A DNA stretch of 64,000 bases from Apostichopus japonicus (Eukaryota; Echinodermata; Holothuroidea; Aspidochirotida; Stichopodidae), in the NCBI RefSeq assembly GCF_037975245.1, contig NC_092575.1, positions 6,180,501 to 6,244,500 of the forward strand. Direction: 5' to 3'. How positions within the stretch are numbered: the stretch's first letter is position 1; every line of letters starts with the position of its first letter. The notes beneath the pieces are model-generated. The model made no database searches. It was not told the origin of the DNA and saw nothing but the letters and a program-made list of their open reading frames with translations. Below, in pieces: positions 1 to 11,998 of the stretch. The position numbers were made by a program, and so were the translations under genes.

Positions 1-561
1 CCATTGTTTTGTGAACATTGTCCTACTCGTTTTCATGTTTCCCTATGTAAGCTATAGTCTTTGTAAATTTATTTTTACAAACCAGCAAAAAGGCAGAAAT
101 TTTTCTCATAAATATCACCCGTTTATTGCATGTGTTGGGGGTTGGGTGGGGGTGGGGGGCAAAGACAGGCAAGAAATGTCCTCTGCAGAGAGGATGTTAT
201 TATACAATTGGTGTTATTGCAATGATAATAATTACCCAGACTTACTCCTTAAAGCAAGTTTTCTATGTTGAGTTCGGTTCAATTTGATAGTTTACAATAC
301 TTAAATACCATGGCAACACAGATAATAACCTTCAGTCACAATTAAATTATGTCAGTATGAAAGTCAAACTGTTTGATTGTCTCTGTGCTGGTTTGTGTAT
401 AGATATCTCCGAGCAACTTAGTGACAAACATTTAACGATCAGATGAATTCATTTAATTTCTGTATTCTTATCGACTATGACAATATCTGTCGATTTGGTG
501 AAATTATTGCCTGAAGTTGGCAATCAAAGTGCAAAAAAACAGAAGCTTATTTAAAGGTTAC
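1..561. other. Unannotated AT-rich flank
   Basis: No coding exon, RNA or clear repeat boundary is visible here. A short G-rich patch lies near 136-160. If the possible exon at 562-734 is real, this stretch is its downstream intron. Confidence 0.4.
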
Positions 562-734
562 CTGCCTTGATGCTATGATGGTGAGTTTCTACAGTCATAA
601 AGTTTTTGATAAACTGGCCTTGAGATAATAGATTGAAGCTGGTCAACACTGGATATTCTTCCTCACTTTCTGACCTTGTCATTTGTGGAGTAGGATTTAG
701 ATTTTGGTACAAATGTAATTTGATTTTTAATAGC
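562..734 (-). CDS. Possible internal exon of an unrecognised gene
   Basis: On the minus strand a 173-nt open stretch is bounded by a plausible acceptor (ends CTGTGTTAG) and a donor (GTAACC). It reads LLKIKLHLYQNLNPTPQMTR, then an acidic RSESEEEYPVL stretch and ends near HHHSIKA. The composition is protein-like and not repetitive, with a possible phosphorylation site in the SESEEE patch. I do not recognise the protein. No partner exon was found between 735 and about 3,000, and downstream exons would lie left of the window. It may belong to a gene mostly outside the window or be a chance open frame. Confidence 0.35.
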
Positions 735-3598
735 CTAACACAGTAAAGTATCAACAGTAAGTTGCCAAATAGCTATATGAATATAATATTTGCCCTGTCC
801 AACTTACGGTTGGTAACGTTTAAGTTTGGCACATTAACGATGCCGTTATGAAGTAACTGATATAACATACAGAAATTATAATTGGGAGTTTTCAACCAGC
901 AAATGTGATAATTTTGTAGTTTGGTTCATACTATATTTTTTTGCATTGGTGGTATGTTAAAAAGCTGACTAGCAGTTAATTATCACATCAAGACTCCAAT
1001 TTGGTACTGGGGAAGGGTCTGGTTTTCTAGTGATTGTGGTCATGTCTGGTTTCCATGTCCAGGTTCTCTTCAGGGTCAGATTTCTTTAGAAGTATCTTGT
1101 TTTTGAGAAAAATAATAAACATTGATCTTGTATTGTTGTTAGTTGTAACATCTTAGGGGCCATTCTTACCTGAAATAGTGGCAGTTTTTATAGACTTGAA
1201 CTACTGAACTCTTTTTTTTTGGATAAAATCTTCAGCTAAAATGTGAGTTGCACAGTAAATTTGACAGCATTGTCTTTAATGGCTCTTAAAACTGACCTTT
1301 GACCTTATTCAGATTTCTATCTCTTCCTTTTAAATGTTGCCTGTTTTGTTGTCATATTCTTTGATCTGTCAACAGTGGTATAGATTTCAAGGCAGTTGAT
1401 ACTTGTAGTTTTATGACTCCGTTATCAAATGTATGATATGTCGGTTGTTGTTACCGCAACCGACTCTATTTGAAAAATGTATTTCTGTACATGCAAGGAA
1501 TATATAAGATATTAATTAAAAAGTTTTCAATACAAACTATCGAAGAATGCAATTTATTTCTGCTTGTTATTTGGGCTGATTTTACTTAATACCAAGTGTC
1601 ATACATGGTTAGCTTCAAGTGTTAGGAAAGCTTTGGAACCAAAGCCAACCATACATAGATGGGGGTGGGGGAGGGGGGGTACTGGGAGAGCTAAGAAGTT
1701 CTTCAAGGTACACGTTAGGGATAGAAGTCATAGGCCTTTATTCATATATTACATTATTTGACCTCCTTTGCCCTGATGTGACCTATAAATGAGGATGTCA
1801 GATGTCATATATGCCTTTACTTTACCCATAGAAACGCATAACAAGGGATGGCATAAAAAGTCCTGTTATAGAACCTCAACTTACGGATAGGATCTCCATA
1901 GCAACCTGCTTGGTATATACGAAACTTGCAACCGAAAACGGCAAAATAAATAATGGCATAATAAAAGTGGATGGGGGCACAGTAACTCACTCCCTTCCCA
2001 CTAGGACACACATCCTATCAACCAAGTTGTTTTCTCATATTGCACCTCTCTCACCACATGCCTTTACCAACTCCCCCACACTTTCCCAACACACACCCTA
2101 CCAAACATATACTGCTTTTTTTGCATGATGCACCCTCGTCCGATCATTTGTAGACTAATTTCATAATTAAGGAGTTACTGAAAACAATCACATCACGTGA
2201 TTAGACTTCAATTAAGAAAGACTGATCTATTTAACAACTAGGTACCTTAGGGACTTTTATCATGATTAATAATTAAACCAACACGGAAACATTCTTAAAT
2301 TTTGCACACAAAAATAAAATCATCTTGTTCTACAGATGTCTACAAGATGCACACATTATGGTATCATAATGAATTTTAAAAAGCACTGTTGGGTACATTC
2401 ACTAGGCACATTGGCTACAGCACTGAGCACATTAACTTTATCGGAAACATAAAAACCTATAAACATAAAGATACTTCAGGGACTAAACCTGGTGGTATAA
2501 TCCCTGCGTAGGGGGGGGGGGCAGTTGATGTGGGTTTATATACCAGGGCCTCTCAAGAATTTTTAGTGGGTGGGCCATTTCCTAAAAGGGACCATCATAT
2601 CTAAGCAGAGCGCCACCAGCAGCTGGCGCGTAGAAAGTAGCAAAAAAAATGCCTCCCAAATTGCCAGAAATGGCACTTCCCATGCCATGTAAGTTGCATC
2701 TAAACATTCTTTGTTTGGTCTCATGTTTTAGAAATTTACACTTCCAAATAAAAAGAGGTAAATTATAAGAAAAAAAAATATTCGGTAAAATCACCTTGTA
2801 GTGGAAAAATAGGACGTTACCTTACCAGTTATAAGGCTCTGCTTTATTCATTATTTTACACAGGTAATTGCAAGATATAAAAGCACGTTAGGGAAGTATG
2901 ATGGAAAACGTAGCCTATTTATGTTGAGGGGAAGCCATATGGGGGAATTTAGGTTTTAAATTAATTGTTAGGTTTGTGTTATCAATATTTGTTTTACATG
3001 CCAAAAAGAGACTTACTTGGGATGGGGGGGGGGGGCAAATGAGCAGAGTGGGTGGGCCGTGTAGGGGACTATGCCATAGTATTATTTGGGCACTAGTATA
3101 TGTAGAAGCTAATAATGAAATCTACGTAAAACATGTAGATGTAATCTATATATTTATGAACCGTAGTTTTACATTAGACTGCTACACTGTTCACGCGGGT
3201 TAAATCGTAGGAGCTCGATTCTACGTTTATTATTATCCTAACAAATCTCAAGAAACCAAAACAAACGCACGGTCATCGCATCCGCAATCGTGCATACGTG
3301 ATGTGCGGTTAAAGAAAACCCTGTTTTTTTAAACGCAATTCCTACAATATTTGCCTAGGATCTTGAGTTTGCACCAGGCGCGGTTCTACGGGGGAGGGGG
3401 GGGGGGGAGGGGCTATAGCCCTCCCAAACTAAATTCTAGCTCCCCCCCCCAAAAAAAATCCGCACAAAATACATATTTTAGTAGCTATAAAAACTATCCA
3501 TGGCACTATATCGGGTCAACGGTTTGTTTTACCGCATTACAAAATATGATACTAGACTAGAGTGAGAGTCATGCATGTATTTACCGGAGTAAAAACAC
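735..3598. other. Intergenic or intronic DNA with G-tract repeat fragments
   Basis: No supportable gene. It holds poly-G tracts near 2511-2521, 3026-3037 and 3393-3409, a poly-C/poly-A junction near 3441-3459, and transposon-like text around 2540-2640 that resembles other G-tract repeats of the window (for example 51660-51740). The short open frames here are not supported by splice sites or recognisable sequence. Confidence 0.4.
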
Positions 3599-3599
3599 C

Positions 3600-3960
3600 G
3601 CTTTCGAAAGTTGTAATTTTTCTTGCTCTGATGTGTCAATCAAACATCTGATAACAGATGTGAAGCTGGCTGAAGCGCGTGGTCTGTTCATCCAGCTTAG
3701 ATCGTTCCAAGCTATCTTCACTTTGAATCTCCTATACGACTTGCTGGGGAAATCTAATTCTCTATCACTGACACTCCGAGATAAGACTTTGACCATGGCA
3801 AATGCTTCCAAGTTGACAGAAGTTACAATTTCAGCGATAGAGATGATGAGATCAGATGAGGCCTGAAGAAATCCTGGGACTTTCTAAAGTTATGGATGAA
3901 GGTGCTGGTATTGAGATCCGAGATGACCCCACTCGAGGAAGAGTTAATATAAGCACCCTC
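3600..3960 (+). pseudogene. Decayed hAT-type transposase fragment (DUF4371/ZMYM1-like)
   Basis: The plus-strand frame reading ITDVKLAEARGLFIQLRSFQ, then a leucine-rich segment with LLYDLLGKSNSLSLTLRDK and a helix ending near EMMRSDEA, has the pattern of the C-terminal helical part of hAT-family transposases with DUF4371/zinc-finger MYM-type architecture (ARGLxxQLxSFxF, then xLLxDxLGxxNxLSxxLQxK). The frame breaks at the stop after SDEA (about 3866). Related-looking residues continue in another frame, so it is truncated and frameshifted. The family pattern is from memory; a profile search would settle it. No terminal repeats were found. Confidence 0.5.
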
Positions 3961-5373
3961 GCCATCTAGAGGACTTCCTCATCACGGCATTGGTGGGGTG
4001 ACACAAGCAGCTAGAGATGAACGAAGTTTCACGATGTACCGCAAAAATGCAACTTGAAACGCCCGGCAAGTTTCTTTTCCGACGATGTAGCTTAGATAGT
4101 ATAAAGTAGTGCGTTACACCTACATGACTTACTAACCCCCCCCCCCCCCCCCTTGTGAACATTTCTGCGGACGCCCTTGCTTGGACCCGATAGGGGCCTT
4201 TGGGCCAGGTGCCGGGCCACCAGGTTGATCGTTACGCCACTGGCTTGTTGCACGATGGTATATTAGCCCCCCCCCCCAAAAAAAAAACAACAACAATGTC
4301 CCTAAAACCGAGCCTGATTTGAAAACTACCGACTAATGAAATCAGAAGAAATGATATGAACATTTCGCTAAAAAACTACCTGAAATAGCTCATACTGTCC
4401 AGGCGTTCACATTTTCGTAAGCCTTCTTTTATTTAGTAAGTGGAAATCCGTAAGGCGGGCAGTTGTCCCTGCCCCGCCTGCAGGCTACGGCCCTGTACTT
4501 GTCATATCAGTTTTAACCTATAATCACAAATAAAATATTTTGTCAACATAGGCTATGTACATATACAACTAAACTAGAACTTAAAATTAATGAGTAACAT
4601 GATTATAACAACAACATGGCTAGCAGCTTAGCTCCCACGCTCATCACCATCCAGGCCTATGTATGTCTCAAAACGCCTATGAAATATATTATCTTAAAAA
4701 CACTTCAACACTATCATGAGTGGCATTGTTAACCAAACTGAATGTACAATATAATTTACATACAGTGTTTTATTACTTGTACGTGAAATACGACATACTA
4801 TAGAATAAAAATAAATAATATAATGGAAAGGAGATTAGCCTGGTAAGCCAAACGACCACACGAGTCAGTCAGTAAACATGGGGGTATTTTGATATTGTGT
4901 CTCCCACCCTTCAGAGTGTACGCTTGTTCCCCCTCCCCATGATTGACGCCCTGATTGCTTATACAGTAATGCAGGTCATGGACGTAGCCAGAAGGAGCAA
5001 TGGGAGCGGTCGCTACCCCCCCCCCCCCCTTTGAGTACCCCGAAAAAAATAAAATTTAACTAAAAGCAGGAAATATCATTAAAGCCCTCATTTCAGGTTG
5101 AAGGACGATAAGCGACCCTTCTAAATCTTTCCCCTGAAAGTTCGTCTGCTACGTAATACAATATTATACAACACCTAATTATATTCCGGCCATTTGATTG
5201 GTCAATTGCTCGTCGATTGCATGCAAAATCCGCTCTATTGCACTCTATGAAATAGAACCATGTGTTATACTTTTTTTATAGCACTTTTTTTCAATGGTAA
5301 GAGAGCAGAGAAACCTGTATGTTCAAAACAATCTGTTGCATGAGTGCATTTTACATCCAATTATATCCAAATG
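3961..5373. other. Repeat-rich intergenic DNA with poly-C tracts
   Basis: No gene seen. Long C runs occur at about 4136-4152, 4267-4276 and 5018-5031, two of them followed closely by A runs. Around them lie short remnants of dispersed repeats that recur elsewhere in the window. Confidence 0.4.
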
Positions 5374-5531
5374 AATAATGAATGGTTTCCATTCGTGCAA
5401 TAGTGCAAATATTTCATTCGTTGAAAGATGTAATTTGTTCCATTCAACTCGGCTGCGCCTCGTTGAATGGAACATTCCAGCTTTCAACTCATGAAATATT
5501 TGCACTATTGCACTCATAACCATTTATTATT
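5374..5531. repeat. Fold-back (inverted-repeat) element
   Basis: Two arms of roughly 72 bp face each other around a short GC-rich centre (CTCGGCTGCGCCTCG). The left arm begins AATAATGAATGGTT and the right arm ends AACCATTTATTATT. Inside, TGCAATAGTGCAAATATTTC is matched by its complement on the other side, as is TGTTCCATTCAAC. A few mismatches show age. It could extrude as a cruciform or fold as a long RNA hairpin. No flanking gene or transposase was seen, so it is probably a non-autonomous fold-back transposon. Confidence 0.8.
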
Positions 5532-8500
5532 TGTATACTATTTTCCTGCAACGTGGGAGGCATGTTGGGCAAAATTTTACTTTGTACATCATGGCGCTCC
5601 GTCAAGTTTAATAATGCTCCCTTTGTGAGAAATGCCCCTTTAAAATCCCCCCCCCCCAGAAAAAAAAAAAAAACTGGCTACGTCCCTGATGAAGGTCGTT
5701 ACACTCAAACCGTTACACTCAAAATTGTTTTGAAAATAAACGTAACAAATAAAAATTGAAAATAAAATGTACTAGCGCCTATCTTTACATATACAGTGAC
5801 ATAATCATGCTATATGTAATTCATTGATCCATAATATTTGTGTGTCAAAGTGATGACACCGGCATTCGCGTGCTTTAACTGAGTGGCGTGAATGAACGGT
5901 TTTCATTTCTTTTTGGGGGGGAATAGTAGACTAATATGGGGTGGGTGGGGAGGGTGGAGAGGACGCCGTCTATGAGAATGATACCATCACTTTAGCGTTA
6001 CCTCCTTCATGTGTAGTCCAACAACCTTAGCCTAATTAGTTAATTAAATGTGACATTAAGATTATGTCCTAATTTAGGACATAATCTTTACGGCATGGAG
6101 ATATTGAATATAATTTGACTTGCGTAGCAATTATATATACACCTACACCCATAGGCGTAGGAGCCCATTTTTTTTTGGGGGGGGGGGGCTGTAACGACTT
6201 GCCCGCAAAATATAACCAACATTTTTCGCGCGTTCAACATGTTTATGTATATACATATCATATAGGCATGCATCGGTTATTATCTCGCATCATCCGCGGG
6301 ATGCTAATGTAAACAACGAAATGTCAAAACTATCTTTTACATAAGTAATGGCGAATTAGTCGGGCAAACTTAGAACTTTATTTTAATTACCAAGGAGTTT
6401 TTATTTTTAAACTATTGATTTCTTTAGCTACGTCATTGCAATTTATTTTTCTTTTTTTAGTAGGTGCCCGAAAAGTTCTCAGCATATTGCCCGAATTTTC
6501 ACAAAAAAACATTGTATTTGGGGGGGGGGGCTGCATCCCCCCTATGCCTACACCCTACCCCGCACCCCTCTCCCCCCACACACACATCACTATCAATTAA
6601 ACGTTGGTATATAGTGAATTAAATCACCTTCACGAATCTGTTCGTGTGTCCATTTATTGTCGCGGCAAACATTGGCCTATGTACTGGATTCAAACAAGTC
6701 TTTATATATACATAAGGTGGTACACAACGAGTATATATGCATGTGAAATAGCCAGGTGGGACAAACCCTGCATAATATATCTTTGCCATAAACGAGTCAT
6801 GCTAAACTAACTAGTTCTTTTCACTCAAATTTTAATTTCTATTACCCTCATTCACTTGTATCATTTTCTACGTGACGCAGACGATAAATTTTAAATTTAT
6901 TTATAGTATTACGAAGGCTAAATTCAGCCTTAATTTTTTTTGTAGAATTTGAAATTCAATTAGCGTATAACTTACGAGTTCAGAGAACGATCAAACAAGA
7001 CAAATACATCAACTACCCAAGGACACACGCACTAAAAGCAAAACTAATTGTGTATGCTATTATACACTGAAGGCATGGGTTAATAATTAATTTTCTACGC
7101 GGCAAGAAATACATTGGTTGATGCCAAAGAGCCAAAACGAAGCTCAAACTCTAAGTATTATACCTAGGTGGACCAATGTTCAGGGTATATACTGCTGAAG
7201 TGATATAGGGCTTGCCTACCCGATTAGATTTTTGTATCTTGGTAACATATGTATACTTGATCGAATTCAATAAACTCCTCGGAACAAATACAACTACTTG
7301 CTTAATGGAAGCATGATATAGATACCCGGGAGGACGGGGTTGGGGGGGGGGGTGGGGGTAGACGGAGGGGGTACATCTTACAGCCACTTTGTGTATACTC
7401 TGATCATGGAGGATTTGCAGCGGTAAGTTGTAACTTTGCCCCTCAAATCGGCTGGAAGCGGACCAACGCCCCCGCAGCCTAAGCTCAGTTGGCCTACTTA
7501 ACGTAAGAACCTGTATTTTCGATTGAAATGAATCGTCTAATTTGATTGTATAAAAAATTAGTAATCAAAACAAAAATCAAAGCAAAATCTCTCATATGCA
7601 AAAACTATTTATTTAACATTGCAGCTATAAAGTGGCGAGGTTAGAATCTAACAATGTACGGTAATTCGCCGTGCCCTATAGTATTTCCCCCAAGCCTACC
7701 TCCCATAGCAATCAAATGGTGGATCGTCCTTTGTAACTAAACTCAGTTATAGCGCGATTCACGTGAATAATGAGGAATACGAGGGAAAGTGGACCTTGGG
7801 TGAAGTGGGGTGGGGGATGAGTAACAAATAGAACTTGGATGAAGCATCAACGTACAGTATAAGACCTCTATTGCTTACAATTTTTTTTTTTTTGGGGGGG
7901 GGGGGGCATTTATCACAATTTCAATCAAATCGCTCCAACTCGTTGATATCTCATATATATTTTCAGGTGCTATCTGTAAATATGATCAAAGTTATCTTCA
8001 TAAAGCTAATGTTAATGTATATATTGAATATCCACTCATGAACATACACTAATGCGTGCAACTTGTTTACGTTGGTAATAAATCGTGTTTGCAATCAGGT
8101 TCACGTGCTATATCATACAATCGTTATCGAAAACGACAAGAGTTATGGCCGAGACCTGTGATATGAATAACATAGATGTGATGATGAAACAGATTATCAA
8201 GTCACAATAAACGAACGACAGGCCAAAACTGGATGATATATTACCCAGGGTATGCTGAATTACACTATATACTATAGGCCAACATAACAAACATACACAA
8301 TAAGTTATCATGTATCTTCATGTTTAAAAGGTAGCAGGTGTTATGTGCTGCAGAACATACGCATATATAAGCAACGTACGTTAGTCAACTTTAGTGATTC
8401 GAAAGAACACAACGAATTTTGGCGCTACCAACATTCAGTGAGTATATTTCTTATTGTTAATTTGTAGTATAGTGATGGTAAAAGGTGGAGACAGACAGAT

Positions 8501-8877
8501 AGAGAGATAACAGGAGGTGAAAGACGGGAAGGTGATGTTGGGCTTAGATGAAAACTTTATGAATCCGATTACAACGTCTAGACTATCATCGGTTACTGAT
8601 CTAACGTGGTTCACCCACTTTCACTACGTTCGCCAGCTGTGATCCATTTAATTTCGGTGAAATTCGAAGTGTCAGGAGAGTCTATATATCACTAACCTTT
8701 GAATCTCGTACGTGCGAAAGTATAGTGGCAATGAACCTTGACACGAAAGTGAATGTATTCCAGTGTCATTTGGTAGTGTTGGAGTTAAGCCTATATATAC
8801 ACTGTATATAGAAGATGACTGTTGGGCTATGATAGTAGCGTGGCCAGCTAGGGGGGGGGGGGGGGGCAAGGGGCAGA
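5532..8877. other. Intergenic DNA with T-run/G-run junctions
   Basis: No supportable gene. Poly-C or poly-G tracts occur near 5647-5657, 6177-6189, 6521-6531, 7340-7351, 7892-7907 and 8850-8866, and several have an A or T run abutting. A 31-bp palindrome at 6058-6088 is annotated separately. Confidence 0.4.
6058..6088. repeat. Perfect 15-bp-arm palindrome
   Basis: AAGATTATGTCCTAA is followed by a single T and the exact complement TTAGGACATAATCTT. It may be the centre or end of a decayed inverted-repeat element. No gene is adjacent, so a terminator or regulatory role is not supported. Confidence 0.7.
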
Positions 8878-8879
8878 CT

Positions 8880-9120
8880 ACCCGGGCAAAAAATAGAAGT
8901 AAAATCGGGACGGTGAAGAAGTGAAAATAAGAAAACACAGGAAAAATGATAGGAAGATTAGGAGAAAACGAAAGGAATAGAGAAAAGGAGGGAAAATTAG
9001 GGAGAGAAAAAAAGGGAAGGGGAAAAGAAAGAAATGAGAAGAGAAGGGACTATTGGCGATGGGAGGGAGAGAGGTAGGGAGAGAGGGGTGGAGGGAGAGA
9101 AGGAAATTGGGCTTGATAAT
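8880..9120 (+). repeat. Polypurine (GA-rich) tract
   Basis: About 240 bases are dominated by A and G on the plus strand, with GGGAGAGA and GAGAGGTAGGGAGAGAGG type runs and few interruptions. The long minus-strand open frame here encodes only Ser/Pro/Phe/Leu-rich low-complexity sequence, a by-product of the composition. Such tracts can form triplex (H-DNA) structures. Confidence 0.7.
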
Positions 9121-10223
9121 GGAGGGTAGGACGGATGGGACGAGTACCGAGGCAGGCAGGGCGTACTTTGTAAATAATTTTCGGTACAATCGCGATTTTA
9201 TCTGCTTCAAGTGAGCGGTCGTAATCGAAATCATATCTAAGATCCACTATTTCCGAACAGATGCTGACACTCCGCTGGCCCTTCTCAGCTTATAGAGCGC
9301 GACTTCGCAGGGGACGTGGATTTTAGAGAAGTTTCGTGAAATGTCTGTTCGTCGGCGAATGGCTGCTTAAATTTAGTATTAATAGTTGCTGACGGATGAT
9401 TAAAACATTATACATAATCAAGAGATTAAAGGTGATTCAAATTTTTGGTTTCATTTGAAAAGGAACGCCTGCAATTAGCAGCATCACCACATCTCCGCCG
9501 CGCCTGAAAAGTGTACGAGCGACGAAATGTTGAAGATCTTAAAGTGTGCATGTAATTATATACTCTATCAATATAGTTTATATGGGTCAAAAGTCTGGGA
9601 GTATTGCCCAGTTTGATTCATTACAAATTTACAATATCATCTTGCGTAAGATATTACTCGAAGTATTTCATCCTAAAGAGTTGATTTTACTGTTCGAGTA
9701 CCTATAAGTATGTATATGCGGCATGACTTCCATGTCATTTATATACGTACTATATGGTAGTGTGTCAGACAGATTTATCAGATGTGAATGGATGAATTGT
9801 TAATTATTTCCTAATTTGATATTGTTTAGTGTGCTAGGACAAAAAGAAGAAGACGACAAAAGAAGGATCTTTTAACTTCAGTTTGGTAATTTCAAGTAGC
9901 CATATTGAACAATAGCCGGTAATGAGCGAAAGTGTTGTAAACTATGCCACCCAAAAGGAAAATGCTTCTTTAGAATGACCCACATGGGTAAACGTATAGA
10001 CAACGAACAAGAATAATCACTGATTAGGGATGGTGAAGGGAGAGGGGGGGGGGGGCTGGAGTTAAGACAAATAACCAACTGTGGTTGATGTCCCCCCAAA
10101 ATCCACTCCAAGTTAAGTCGAAATGTTCATTCAGTCAGAAAGATGTTTATGTGATTAACATGTATAATTTATTATCTGTATTTCGTTAATAATGCAGGAC
10201 CTCGCTATATATATAAAACCAAT
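9121..10223. other. Intergenic DNA, nothing recognisable
   Basis: Apart from a G run near 10044-10056 I see no gene, RNA or defined repeat here. Just before 10,224 there is a TATA-like run (CTATATATATAAAA at about 10,205), too close to the ATG to be an ordinary core promoter for it. Confidence 0.35.
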
Positions 10224-10471
10224 ATGGCCAGCAACGATGGGAATCATTTCAAACCGTGCCAAGGTGAAAAGGGCGTCACTGAAGCTCATCGACTCCCCCA
10301 GCATTCAACCGCCAATCAAGTATTTACTTCTTCTGAATTCCCACACAACCAAGTTCTACCTGCTCAAACTACGCAACATGCCCAGACTACACAACATGGT
10401 CAGTACGAACAAACCATTTACTTGGATAGTCAACCGATTAGAGAAATTGCGGAAAATTTTGAAAAGAAGAT
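10224..10471 (+). CDS. Possible first coding exon of an unrecognised gene
   Basis: An ATG-initiated frame reads MASNDGNHFKPCQGEKGVTE and continues through a Gln/His/Thr-rich stretch (QTTQHAQTTQHGQYEQ) to IREIAENFEKKM, where a GTAATT donor follows. Read through without splicing it would stop at 10,559 (111 aa). The composition is protein-like, Gln/His-rich as in disordered N-termini of regulators. No downstream exon could be matched. An overlapping open frame in a second phase (10,192-10,476) weakens the case. Confidence 0.25.
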
Positions 10472-10745
10472 GGTAATTTCGGAACATAACCGTGAAGTAG
10501 CTACTTGTTCTTCAGGTGTCGTCATGGTCGGTCACGATGGATTTGTTATCCTAACATAGCAATCTATGATTGATATACCGAGATAACAACGATCGGTGAC
10601 GGATATGAAAGGCCTATACAAGCGTCTGCGTCAAATGCGTTATTTGTTGAATAACTATTATGTAAGTGCATGTACGTCGGACTGAGGGGTGAAATTATTA
10701 TCGGCTCAGTGCTCCCGACTAGAGACTCCTACTATAGGGTCTCTA

Positions 10746-10781
10746 CTCCATACGTGGCAGGCGGCACGTGCACGTATGGAG
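10746..10781. repeat. Hairpin with 11-bp perfect stem
   Basis: CTCCATACGTG and its exact complement CACGTATGGAG enclose a 14-base GC-rich loop. Surrounding bases (CTCTACT... and ...AGTAGAG) extend the symmetry loosely. Function unknown. Confidence 0.55.
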
Positions 10782-10913
10782 CCTCAAACAGTAGAGCACA
10801 TTTCGTGACCAAGAGGAGGGAATCAACACGCTACTGTGTAAGGGCACCGTGTTGAACAGCAGAGAAATTGACTGTCTATATCTTGGTTGCTATGTAGCCT
10901 ACAACTAAGTATT

Positions 10914-11210
10914 ACGAGGTTAAATTCTACTGACTATTCAATTAAGATATAGGCCTAGACCTTCATGGTACTGAAAGAATATGTAACATCTTCAACAAGA
11001 ACATATTTAATAATAATAACAATCGCAATCGTCGTCCTCGTCATTATCATCATCTAATTAGATACGAGGTTACACTGAATATTTCAATTAAGATATTGAT
11101 CTTTATGATACTGTGAGAAAATGTAACATCTTCAACAAGAACATTTAATAATAAGGAAAATAATAATAATAATCGTCATCGTCGTACGTCGTCATCGCGA
11201 GAGGTCCAAA
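10914..11210. repeat. 150-bp direct tandem duplication
   Basis: Two diverged units start at ACGAGGTTA (10,914 and 11,064). Both contain AATGTAACATCTTCAACAAG-like text followed by AAT trinucleotide runs and a CGTCGTC/CATCGTCGT run. The period is 150 bp. It is noncoding as far as can be seen. Confidence 0.75.
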
Positions 11211-11963
11211 AGGTTGATACAAATGTTGCATTCTGTTCTGGCTTATGATTTTCATATGAAATAAAACAGATTATTATTACTTGAACAGTGAATTGTTTAT
11301 GTTGATTTCGAAGGGGCACACGAGTTATAGACTTATCGAGTTTGTATAACTCGACATGCATCTTGACAAAACTGTACGCCCAGGCCTATATAGTTTACGT
11401 TACGAGTTACGCTATCAAATTATCGAGTTGCTGCGTATAACACGTTACCTTATATGACAACAAGTAAAACGTACGATATTTGTCGGGTTGAGAAGTTACG
11501 ATGATATATGATATCAATGATCGTATTTGTGTTGTCGTGTTTTATGAACACAGTCAAGTAGCCTATAGGCCTAAGGTTAGGTCTATACAGCGACGTATGT
11601 TACTGTACGTGATAGGCTAAGTCAGTACCGTCTTAGATAATGTATGAAACGGAGCAGACTTCCCTTAAACAATTGCTACCTTCCTTTACCACATCGTTTG
11701 ATACACTAGGTGCACTTACCGTGTCTTGCAGTGAAATTCGTTATGCTTTAGCGATTGCCCCCACAGCACCCGCATTCGTTCGGCAAACTCACCGTACGGT
11801 CAAATGTTAGAATGCTTGCCTATGTGCGATGAAGTGTACACTACGTATGTAAGTAAAAACATTGCATAGTGTATATTTTGGTGGAGTATGGTATTCCCAT
11901 AGAAATTGGGTGTTCCCACAACAGAGTTCCGCATAGCTATAGCATAAACTATGGATGGAAACT

Positions 11964-11998
11964 GTCGCTTCTCGGCCTATCGGCTAAGATCATGTGTT
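11964..11998 (+). pseudogene. U2 snRNA 5'-end-like fragment
   Basis: The plus strand reads CTTCTCGGCCTATCGGCTAA and then GATCATGTGTT, closely matching the conserved first ~35 nt of U2 snRNA (CUUCUCGGCCUUUUGGCUAA, then GAUCAAGUGU) with about five mismatches. The region after it does not continue as U2: the branch-recognition GUAGUA box, the Sm site and the 3' stem-loops are missing. A second GGCTAAGATAG echo follows at about 12,003. Most likely a 3'-truncated U2 pseudogene or a repeat with a U2-derived head. The U2 comparison is from memory. Confidence 0.55.

Noticed and set aside
1030-1125. Minus-strand frame reading FLKNKILLKKSDPEENLDME, reminiscent of phospholipase C linker motifs
   Set aside because: It ends in a stop after 27 residues with no donor and lacks a convincing acceptor, and no other PLC domain is nearby.
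8878-9234. 118-codon minus-strand open frame
   Set aside because: It encodes only low-complexity Ser/Pro/Phe/Leu runs, the complement of a polypurine tract.
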